Part shown: one piece after another, positions 54,550 to 61,465 of the stretch
How positions within the stretch are numbered: the first letter of the stretch is position 1
Layout of the letters: each line of letters begins with the position of its first letter
Assembly (NCBI RefSeq): GCF_001945445.1
Contig: NZ_MSXW01000023.1
Location: forward strand, 124,001-188,000
DNA: 64,000 bases
Source: Pseudomonas sp. PA27(2017)
GTDB lineage: Bacteria; Pseudomonadota; Gammaproteobacteria; Pseudomonadales; Pseudomonadaceae
Direction: 5' to 3'
The notes under the pieces: generated by a model
Databases searched by the model: none
The model's input: only the letters and a program-made list of their open reading frames with translations
What the model was told of the DNA's origin: nothing
Made by a program: the position numbers and the translations under genes

Positions 54550-57282
54550 ATGCAAGTGTTCAAGGATTGGTTCAAACGCGGCGAAGACTCCCAGACGCCG
54601 CACGAGACAGGCATCGTCTCGCCGCCGCCTCCCGTATCGGCCAACAGCCCTTGTCTGAATCTGTCCATCGACGCCCTGGGGCGCGTGTTCGAGGTTTCTG
54701 GCAGTCTGTCCGATCGCCTGCCGATCGCGATTTCCCAGGTCGTGCCGCTGGAGCAGTTGCTGCATGGGCAGAGTCGCTATCTGGTCACCGACCTGGCGGC
54801 CTTCGTGCAGCAGATGCTCGATCTGTCGTTCGTGACCCGCGATGGCGGCATCCTTCACACCCGTGGCTGGCTCAAGGCGGAAATACAGGGCTGGTCACTA
54901 CAAGCCTTCGAAATCGGTGATTTTCTGGCCAGGTTGCATGCCTGCGAACAGCGCCTGCAGGTGTTCTCGCAGATCAGCGCCGTGGCGCAGACCGTGCGCG
55001 GCACCGAGCGGGTGGAACTTGCGCGGCATATTCACGACTGGCTGGGTGCCATGGCCCAGGCCCTGCGTATGGCCTGTGTGGCCCTGGCGCTACCGGATAA
55101 CCTGCGCGGCGGCTGGCAGGTCGTCGGCCATTACCGCGATGCCCTGACGCCGGTGTTCTGGGACGATGGCCAGCACCTGCCGCGGGAGTTGCAGCACTAT
55201 GCCGGCGACCAGCCGGTGCAGTGGCTGCGCGGTGATGCCGGAGTCGCCGAGTGGCACGCTGCGGATTCGGTGTGGCTGGTGCCGTACGCCGACCACCAGG
55301 GCATCCGCGCCTGGCTGCTGTGCTCGCCGTACGTCGCCCACCAGAGCATGCCCGAGCTCAATACCCGTGACTGGCTGGATCTGTTCGCCCATGTCGCCGC
55401 GCCGCTGCTGCAACGTCTCGATGAGCAGAATCGCAAGGTGCACGGCGAGCGAGTGGATATTCTGCAGAGCCTGCTGGGCACCGGCTGGTGGGAGTACGTA
55501 CCGCGCAGCGGTGCCTTCCTGCTGGCGCCCTGCCTGACTCAGCGTTTCGGTTTCAGCGAGGATGAGGCGGTCACCCTGGCCGACTGGCTGGAGCTGCTCA
55601 ACCCGGCCGATCGCGACGAATTCCGCATCCGCCTGGGCGACGCCGAACTGAGCGGCCGGGCATTCGAGCAGGTGGTGCGCCTGCGCGATGCCGACGATGC
55701 GCTGTGCTGGTTTCGCATCCACACACGCATCCTCAATGCCAACGGCCAGCGGCGCATTGTCGGCGCCGTGCTGGACATCAACGACATGAAGCTCAAGGAG
55801 GTCGAGGCCGACGCCGCTACCACGCGCCTGAAGAGCCTGGTCGCCAGTGCGCCGGCGGTGATCTACGTGAACCGCTACGACGACGGCGTATTCGTGCCGG
55901 TGTTCTGCAGCGACAGTTGCAGCGCGCTGCTGGGCTGGACGCTGGATGACTTCGTGCAGCGCAGCGTGGCCGATTTCATCCACCCCGATGATCGCGACAT
56001 CTACTTCGCTCACACCCGCACGCTGCTCAGCCAGGGCGTGGCCAGCTGCCGCTATCGGCTGATCGACCGTGATGGTCGCTACCACTGGCTGCAGGATGAG
56101 GCCAAGCTGCTTCGCGACGAGCGCGGCATCCCCATCGAAGCGGTCGGCCTGTGCCTGGACGTAACCGACGCTGCCCAGGCCGCCGAGCGGGTGCGCGAGA
56201 GCGAGGAGCGCTACCGTATCCTGGTCGAGGATTCGCCGGCGATCATCTGTCGCTATCGCCCCGACCTTACCCTGGTCTACGCCAATCGGCCGCTGGCCCA
56301 ATATCTGGGCATTCGCCAGGAAAACCTGCCCGGTACCAGCCTGGCCACTTATCTTTCGGCCCAGGAACTGACCCAGTTTCGCGAGCGCCATCGCCAGCTG
56401 ACCCCCAATGAGCCTGTTGGTACGGCGCTGGTGCGCATGGATCTGCCTGGCCGCGAGCACATCTGGTGGGTGCTGTCCGAGCGCGGGGTGTTCGACGAGC
56501 ACGGAAAGCTGATCGAGGTGCAGGCCGTCGGTCGCGACGATACCGAGTTGCAGAAGGCCCGGCAGATGCTCAACCAGAGCGCCAAGATGGCGGTGCTCGG
56601 CGAAATGGCCACGGGGCTGGCTCACGAGATCAACCAGCCGCTCAACGTCATGCGCATCGCCCTCACCAACACCCTCAAGGGCGTGGAGAACGGCTCGGCC
56701 AACCCTGAGTACCTGAAGAACAAGCTCGGCCGTATCGAGCAGCAGATCACCCGCGCGGCGAAGATCATCAACCATATGCGCATCTTCGGGCGACGCTCCG
56801 AGGTCGAGGACGATCTGTTCAGCCCGGACGAAGCCATCGAAGGCGCCCTGACGCTGATCCGCGAAGGCGAACTGGTACGCGACATCAACCTGACCCTGCA
56901 GCTGTGCGGCACGCCCCAGGTGCGTGGGCATGCCGACCAGCTCGAACAGGTCATCATCAACCTTCTGGTCAACGCCAAGGACGCACTGCTCAGCGCGCGG
57001 GACAAGCACCCGGAACTCGAGCCCAGTATCCTGCTGCGCAGTGAGTGCGAGGACGGCAAGGTGATCGTGCAGGTTCAGGACAACGCCGGCGGGATCGACC
57101 CGCTGCTGCTGGATCGGGTGTTCGACCCGTTCTTCACTACCAAACCGGTGGGCAAGGGCACTGGCCTCGGGCTGTCGGTCAGCTATGGGTTGGTCAATCA
57201 GATGGGTGGCAAGTTGAGCGTGAGCAATCAACAGGGCGGGGCCTGTTTTCGTATCGAATTGCCAGAGGTTGCAAGCGGATGA
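54550..57282 (+). CDS. pprA: PAS-containing sensor histidine kinase PprA
   Basis: About 910 residues, with no clear membrane segment, so probably cytoplasmic. At least three PAS-like domains lie before the kinase core (roughly residues 300-420, 425-545 and 555-670, each with a PAC-type end such as RRIVGAVLDINDMKLKE). The phospho-acceptor is H692 in GLAHEINQPLN, and the ATPase domain has IINLLVNAKDAL, DNAGGID, FFTTKPVGKGTGLGLS. The receiver is PprB. The ATG at 54550 is preferred (MQVFKDWF); a GTG lies 12 bases upstream. It overlaps the next gene by four bases. Confidence 0.92.
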   Translation: MQVFKDWFKRGEDSQTPHETGIVSPPPPVSANSPCLNLSIDALGRVFEVSGSLSDRLPIAISQVVPLEQLLHGQSRYLVTDLAAFVQQMLDLSFVTRDGGILHTRGWLKAEIQGWSLQAFEIGDFLARLHACEQRLQVFSQISAVAQTVRGTERVELARHIHDWLGAMAQALRMACVALALPDNLRGGWQVVGHYRDALTPVFWDDGQHLPRELQHYAGDQPVQWLRGDAGVAEWHAADSVWLVPYADHQGIRAWLLCSPYVAHQSMPELNTRDWLDLFAHVAAPLLQRLDEQNRKVHGERVDILQSLLGTGWWEYVPRSGAFLLAPCLTQRFGFSEDEAVTLADWLELLNPADRDEFRIRLGDAELSGRAFEQVVRLRDADDALCWFRIHTRILNANGQRRIVGAVLDINDMKLKEVEADAATTRLKSLVASAPAVIYVNRYDDGVFVPVFCSDSCSALLGWTLDDFVQRSVADFIHPDDRDIYFAHTRTLLSQGVASCRYRLIDRDGRYHWLQDEAKLLRDERGIPIEAVGLCLDVTDAAQAAERVRESEERYRILVEDSPAIICRYRPDLTLVYANRPLAQYLGIRQENLPGTSLATYLSAQELTQFRERHRQLTPNEPVGTALVRMDLPGREHIWWVLSERGVFDEHGKLIEVQAVGRDDTELQKARQMLNQSAKMAVLGEMATGLAHEINQPLNVMRIALTNTLKGVENGSANPEYLKNKLGRIEQQITRAAKIINHMRIFGRRSEVEDDLFSPDEAIEGALTLIREGELVRDINLTLQLCGTPQVRGHADQLEQVIINLLVNAKDALLSARDKHPELEPSILLRSECEDGKVIVQVQDNAGGIDPLLLDRVFDPFFTTKPVGKGTGLGLSVSYGLVNQMGGKLSVSNQQGGACFRIELPEVASG

Positions 57283-57584
57283 GTGCCTGGCTCGACACCC
57301 TGTATCGCAGCTGCGAAGCGGTGCTGCATGGCGACCAGCAGGTGATCGCCCGGCTGCGCGAGTCCGGTTTCGACTGCGATGAGGGACACTGGAGTTTCCG
57401 CCTGCCGGCGCTGCATGTCTGGCTGTTCGGCGAACCCAGCGCTGTCGATTACTCGGCCTTTCTCAAGCAGCTGTACGCCAGCGATCTCAATGGACGCCTC
57501 GCCCGCTACGGCGCGCAGATGGTTATTGCCGACAACCGCGGCAAGGTCAGCGAGAGCCTGTATCGTCTGCAGCGCTTGTCCTGA
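57279..57584 (+). CDS. Small protein coupled to pprA, function unknown
   Basis: 101 residues starting inside the pprA stop (ATGA), so it is translated with the kinase. It has no signal peptide or membrane segment. It contains two cysteines near the N-terminus (SCEAV, DCDEG) and a mixed alpha/beta pattern (HWSFRLPALHVWLFGE; AFLKQLYASDLNGRLARYG). Its end overlaps the convergent cobM by 38 bp. A role linked to PprA/PprB signalling is inferred only from the overlap. Confidence 0.72.
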   Translation: MSAWLDTLYRSCEAVLHGDQQVIARLRESGFDCDEGHWSFRLPALHVWLFGEPSAVDYSAFLKQLYASDLNGRLARYGAQMVIADNRGKVSESLYRLQRLS

Positions 57585-58320
57585 ACAGATGGCGGTGGCC
57601 TTCGTTGTAGAGCGCCGAATCGGCGAAGTCTTGCGCACCCAGCACCCGGCCGACGAGAATCAGCGCGGTGCGCCGGAAGCCCTTGGCGCTGACCTTGGCC
57701 TCGATATCCGCCAGGGTGCCGACCGCCCAATCCTGGTCCGGCCAGCTGGCGCGATGCACCACCGCGATCGGGCAACTGGCGCCGTAATGCGGCAGCAACT
57801 CGGCGACGATCTCTGGCAGGTGCTGCACGCCCAGGTGGATGGCCATGGTCGCGCCGTGGCGGGCGAGATCATGCAACTGCTCGCCCGCCGGCATCGGCGA
57901 CTTGCTGGCGTAGCGGGTAAGGATCACCGTCTGTGACACCGCGGGCAGCGTCAGCTCGCTTTCCAGCAGCGCGGCGCAGGCGGCCGTGGCGGTCACGCCG
58001 GGGATGATCTCGAAGGGGATGCCCAGCGCACGCAGGTGACGAATCTGTTCGCCGATGGCGCCGTACAGCGACGGATCGCCCGAATGCACCCGCGCCACGT
58101 CTTCGCCACGTGCATGGGCCGCCTGTAGCAAGGCGATGATTTCATCGAGATGTAGCTCGGCGGTATTCACCAACTGGTGGGCCCGGTGGCCGGCCAGCAC
58201 CGCTTCGGGCACCAGCGAGCCGGCGTAGAGGATTACCGGGCAGCTATGGATCAGGCGCTGGCCCTTGACGGTGATCAGCTCGGGGTCGCCGGGGCCGGCG
58301 CCGATGAAATAGACGGTCAT
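57547..58320 (-). CDS. cobM: Precorrin-4 C11-methyltransferase
   Basis: 257-residue SAM-dependent tetrapyrrole methylase of the aerobic cobalamin pathway. The N-terminal GAGPGDPELITVKG motif, YAGSLVP, HSGDPSLYGAIGEQ and PGVTATAACAALL are CobM/CbiF signatures. It should be the last gene of the cbtB-cbtA-cobE-cobM unit, but a 117-bp repeat element lies between it and cobE. Its 3' end overlaps the gene after pprA. Confidence 0.95.
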   Translation of the reverse strand: MTVYFIGAGPGDPELITVKGQRLIHSCPVILYAGSLVPEAVLAGHRAHQLVNTAELHLDEIIALLQAAHARGEDVARVHSGDPSLYGAIGEQIRHLRALGIPFEIIPGVTATAACAALLESELTLPAVSQTVILTRYASKSPMPAGEQLHDLARHGATMAIHLGVQHLPEIVAELLPHYGASCPIAVVHRASWPDQDWAVGTLADIEAKVSAKGFRRTALILVGRVLGAQDFADSALYNEGHRHLFRTSAADDTGSR

Positions 58321-58334
58321 GCGAGTCCTGGGTT

Positions 58335-58451
58335 GTAGGGTGGAAGGCGCTTTTCTCTTCCACCGTGGTGTTCGGCTTATCCGGTTGTTAGGCGGGGATC
58401 GCCATCCCGTGGATCGAGAAAGCGTGGACTACGCGTCCCGATCCACCCTAC
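58335..58451. repeat. 117-bp repeat element with terminal inverted repeats
   Basis: GTAGGGTGGA (58335-58344) and TCCACCCTAC (58442-58451) are perfect 10-bp terminal inverted repeats. Inside each end is a further hairpin: GGTGGAAG (58339-58346) with CTTCCACC (58357-58364), and GTGGATCG (58409-58416) with CGATCCAC (58439-58446). This two-hairpin layout resembles Pseudomonas REP doublets or small non-autonomous elements. On the - strand the TAG within its end serves as the cobE stop codon. Confidence 0.65.
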
Positions 58452-58855
58452 GGATCGCTGCAGGCAACGGCCATTGTGGCGTTGGCGCTCTTGCGCTTGG
58501 TTATCCACAGGCGAGCGGGTCGGTCACTCAGCTGTTCGGCCAGGGCCAGGGCGCTGGCTTCGGCAACGCTTGGCGTGCCGGTAGCCTGTAGCGCCTGCGC
58601 GGAGGTCTCGGTCAGGCGCCCATGGTAACCCGCCAGCACCTCGGCGAGCAGGAAGTGGATCGGCAGGTTCAGCTGGGCAGCCAGTTGCTGCAAGCCTGGC
58701 TCGTCAGCCTTGTGGTCGCTGCTGGCCAGGGCTGTCAGCTCGGCAGTGCTCGAGCCATGCTCAGCCAGCGTGTTGTCGAGCAGGCTCAGCAACTCTTCGA
58801 GCGAGCACTCGCGCCGGCAACCCAGGCCGGCGACGAGAGCAGGCCGCTCACTCAC
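58448..58855 (-). CDS. cobE: Cobalamin biosynthesis protein CobE (CbiG C-terminal type)
   Basis: About 135 residues. The sequence VAGLGCRRECSLEELLSLLDNTL and the middle GLQQLAAQLNLPIHFL fit the CobE/CbiG C-terminal domain, which takes part in ring contraction or acetaldehyde release; its exact role in the aerobic route is not settled. The GTG at 58855 overlaps the cbtA stop (GTGA); a TTG at 58885 would add ten residues inside cbtA. The stop codon lies inside the terminal repeat of the 117-bp element. Confidence 0.82.
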   Translation of the reverse strand: MSERPALVAGLGCRRECSLEELLSLLDNTLAEHGSSTAELTALASSDHKADEPGLQQLAAQLNLPIHFLLAEVLAGYHGRLTETSAQALQATGTPSVAEASALALAEQLSDRPARLWITKRKSANATMAVACSDP

Positions 58856-59562
58856 TGCTGCCGGCGCCCACGGCCGTGGAACCAAGCGGCAGCCAGGCCC
58901 AGCGCCGCCCAGAACGCAGCGTTGGTCAGCAGCGAGGCGAGAATGAACTGATGCTCCAGCGCCTCGGGCGCCAGGCTTTCATGCACGTCGGGCTGCGGCG
59001 CGCCGAGCAGGTGGGGCAAGGCGAGAATCGCCGCACCGAGAATGCGCAGCATCCAGTTGCCGCCGAACGCCAGCAGCGCCAGGCCCGCAGCGGTCGAAGC
59101 AGCCGCGCCGATCCACCAGTACTGGCGCAGCAACAGTTCCGCTGCGGCAGTGCCCGGCAGCTCTGGCGGCAAGCCGCTGGCGGGCGCCAGGACGAAGGTG
59201 GCGAATCCGGCCAGCCCCCAGAGCAGGCCCTGCCAGGTTTTTTCCGGGGCGCGCAGGGTGAACAGGCCGGCGAGCATCAGCGCGAAGCCGACGGCGACGA
59301 CCAGATTGCTCAGGCCTGTGGATAACAGCCGCTGCCAGCCGTCTTCCGGCGCCCAGGCTTCGTCGTCGTGGCTGTGGCCGCTCGCGCCATGGTCGTGGGC
59401 AGCGGTGGCGTCATGGCTGTGCTCGATGGCGGCAGGCTCCGCGACCTCGAACGTTTCCGCCTGAAGGATCAGCGGGGTGACCCACAGGCTCTGCAGCAAG
59501 GTCAGCACGATGGCGGCGAGCAGGCCGGCGAAGCCGGCGGTCTGGGCGATACGCTTGATCAT
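58852..59562 (-). CDS. cbtA: CbtA family cobalt transporter subunit
   Basis: 236-residue membrane protein with about five or six hydrophobic segments. A histidine-rich loop after the first helix (EHSHDATAAHDHGASGHSHDDE) can bind cobalt. GLSNLVVAVGFALMLAGLF and the GLPPELPG motif fit the CbtA family, which is usually under B12 riboswitch control. The ATG at 59562 follows GAGGG by seven bases; an upstream start overlapping cbtB is unlikely. Confidence 0.9.
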   Translation of the reverse strand: MIKRIAQTAGFAGLLAAIVLTLLQSLWVTPLILQAETFEVAEPAAIEHSHDATAAHDHGASGHSHDDEAWAPEDGWQRLLSTGLSNLVVAVGFALMLAGLFTLRAPEKTWQGLLWGLAGFATFVLAPASGLPPELPGTAAAELLLRQYWWIGAAASTAAGLALLAFGGNWMLRILGAAILALPHLLGAPQPDVHESLAPEALEHQFILASLLTNAAFWAALGLAAAWFHGRGRRQQ

Positions 59563-59572
59563 CAGCAATCCC

Positions 59573-59758
59573 TCAGTGGCACGGAAACGCGGCGCTGTGC
59601 CGGGTGTCGTGGGCGGCGTTGTGCAGGGCTTCGACATGGGAGAAGCCGGCGAAGAAAATCAGGACGGCACCCAGCACGCAGCTCCCGACAGCAAGCAGGA
59701 TGCGCTGTGAGAGGGGCAATGTGGAAACGCTGGAGGTGGAAATGACGCTGCTGGACAT
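59573..59758 (-). CDS. cbtB: CbtB family cobalt transporter subunit
   Basis: 61 residues: one membrane helix (ILLAVGSCVLGAVLIFFAG) followed by the conserved histidine tail HVEALHNAAHDTRHSAAFPCH. It is the partner of CbtA, 10 bp upstream of it. GAGG lies nine bases before the ATG. It is first in the unit behind the - strand riboswitch. Confidence 0.92.
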   Translation of the reverse strand: MSSSVISTSSVSTLPLSQRILLAVGSCVLGAVLIFFAGFSHVEALHNAAHDTRHSAAFPCH

Positions 59759-59864
59759 GATCGTAGACCTCAGGGGTAAACGGCACAGCAGGACACGGCG
59801 AGACAGCCCGCACAGGCAGGCAGCGATCGGCGCGTGCCCGCCCACCGCGGGTTGCCAAACAGAC

Positions 59865-60025
59865 GATCCAGGCCGGTCTCCGGGCTCGCGATGATCACCT
59901 TGCGGCGATGGGGATCGGCCTTCCCATGCATGCGCACAGTGGCCAAAACGATCCTGGCATTCGCTTACCGTTGCGGGGGCAGCGCCGGACTCGAACCGGC
60001 TTCCCGTTTCACCTCACGCACGTCG
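59865..60025 (-). ncRNA. Cobalamin riboswitch controlling cbtB-cbtA-cobE(-cobM)
   Basis: Read on the - strand the order of conserved blocks is complete: CGGGAAGCCGGT, CCGGCGCTGCCCCCGCAACGG (19-20 base core around 59,970-59,995), TAAGCGA, the B12 box GCCACTG, GGGAAGGCCG, and AGCCCGGAGACCGGCC at about 59,870-59,886. It ends about 110 bases before cbtB. It is expected to shut off cobalt uptake when B12 is ample. Confidence 0.93.
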
Positions 60026-60135
60026 ACGTGAGACACCTGAAACAACCGGGCAAGAACACCACGAAGCGGCAAGTGCGTCAATATGTTGCAGGTCTTCTGG
60101 CAATTGACCGTACGGCGGGCTCTGCGTAGCCTTGC

Positions 60136-60296
60136 GTTTTCGAGGTGCTGCTTGTCATCAAGCAGCTAAGAGGGAACACGGACCGCCGTGGCTGCCCCCG
60201 CAACTGTAAGCAGCGAGTGCGTCGCCAATCGCCACTGGGCAACCGGGAAGGCCGGCCGCGCGCCATGACCTGCCAGCCAGGAGACCTGCCTCGATA
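60136..60296 (+). ncRNA. Cobalamin riboswitch controlling cobW-cobN
   Basis: On the + strand: AAGAGGGAACACGG, GTGGCTGCCCCCGCAACTGTAA, the B12 box GCCACTGGG, CCGGGAAGGCCGG and GCCAGGAGACCTGCC, in the canonical order. About 110 bases separate it from cobW, including a G/C-rich stretch GGGCGGGG...CCGCGCC that could form the expression platform. It is independent of the one on the other strand, 110 bp away. Confidence 0.93.
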
Positions 60297-60403
60297 ACGC
60301 TTTCGACAACCGGGCGGGGTGATCCGGTGATGCTCGGCATGGGTTTGCCCGCGCCTGCCATCCTATTGCCCGCTCGCCGTTTCTCCAGACGCCAGGGGCT
60401 TCC

Positions 60404-61453
60404 ATGAAAACGCTCGCCAAACTTCCCGTCACCATCGTCACCGGTTTTCTCGGTGCCGGTAAGACCACCTTGCTGCGCCACATGCTGGAAAACGCCGAGG
60501 GCCGGCGCATCGCGGTGATCGTCAATGAATTCGGCGAGCTGGGTATCGACGGCGAGATCCTCAAGCAGTGCTCCATCGGCTGTACCGAGGAAGAAGCCAA
60601 CGGTCGCGTGTTCGAGCTGGCCAACGGTTGCCTGTGCTGCACCGTGCAGGAAGAGTTCTTTCCGGTGATGCGCGAGCTGGTGGAGCGCCGCGGCGACCTC
60701 GACCATATCCTCATCGAAACCAGCGGCCTGGCCCTGCCCAAACCACTGGTGCAGGCCTTCAACTGGCCGGAAATTCGCAACGCCTGCACCGTCGATGCGG
60801 TGATCACCGTGGTCGACAGCCCGGCCGTTGCAGCCGGCACCTTCGCCGCCTTCCCGGATCAGGTCGATGCCCAACGCAAGCTCGACCCTAATCTCGACCA
60901 TGAGTCGCCGCTGCACGAGCTGTTCGCCGACCAACTGGCCAGCGCCGACCTGGTGATCCTCAACAAGGCCGACCTGCTCGATGCCGACGCGTTGGCCGCC
61001 GTGCGCGCCGAAGTGGCCGAGGAGCTGCCGCCGGCGGTGAAGGTGGTCGAGGCTCATGGCGGCTCGCTGCCACTCAATGTGTTGCTGGGCCTGAACAGCG
61101 AGACCGAGCTGCATATCGAGGGCCGCCGCACTCACCACGACGATGAAGACGACGATCACGATCACGACGAATTCGACTCGTTCCACGTGGAACTACCGGA
61201 AGCGGACGAGGCGCGACTACTCGCTGCGCTGAAGGATGTGGTCGGCAAACACGGCATTCTGCGCGTGAAAGGCTTCGTTGCCGTGCCGAACAAACCCATG
61301 CGCCTGCTGCTGCAAGGCGTCGGCCAGCGGTTCGACAAACATTTCGACCGTGCATGGAAGCCTGACGAAGCACGGGTGACCCGCCTGATCGTGATCGGCC
61401 AGGCGCTGGATCACACCGCCATCGCCGCCGAGCTGAACGCGGCGCTGGCGTAA
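60404..61453 (+). CDS. cobW: CobW GTPase / metallochaperone
   Basis: 349-residue COG0523 G-protein, thought to deliver cobalt for the aerobic cobaltochelatase. The P-loop GFLGAGKT is at residues 14-21, the metal-binding CLCC at 76-79 and NKAD at 187-190. A His/Asp-rich loop spans residues 244-255, and a CobW C-terminal domain follows. A perfect parS core lies in its coding sequence at codons 259-264. It is 12 bp ahead of cobN. Confidence 0.94.
   Translation: MKTLAKLPVTIVTGFLGAGKTTLLRHMLENAEGRRIAVIVNEFGELGIDGEILKQCSIGCTEEEANGRVFELANGCLCCTVQEEFFPVMRELVERRGDLDHILIETSGLALPKPLVQAFNWPEIRNACTVDAVITVVDSPAVAAGTFAAFPDQVDAQRKLDPNLDHESPLHELFADQLASADLVILNKADLLDADALAAVRAEVAEELPPAVKVVEAHGGSLPLNVLLGLNSETELHIEGRRTHHDDEDDDHDHDEFDSFHVELPEADEARLLAALKDVVGKHGILRVKGFVAVPNKPMRLLLQGVGQRFDKHFDRAWKPDEARVTRLIVIGQALDHTAIAAELNAALA
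61180..61193. promoter_or_regulatory. Candidate parS site inside cobW
   Basis: GTTCCACGTGGAAC is a perfect 14-bp palindrome, identical to the core of the ParB-binding parS site known in Pseudomonas and most bacteria. It lies in frame in cobW and uses the rare leucine codon CTA just after. It is the only copy seen in this window, 60 kb from parAB. Confidence 0.72.
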
Positions 61454-61465
61454 CCGGCGCCCGTC

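Noticed and set aside
59980..60010. tRNA-like T-arm (GGTTCGAGTCCGG on the - strand)
   Set aside because: It is part of the conserved cobalamin riboswitch fold; no acceptor stem, anticodon arm or D-arm is present.
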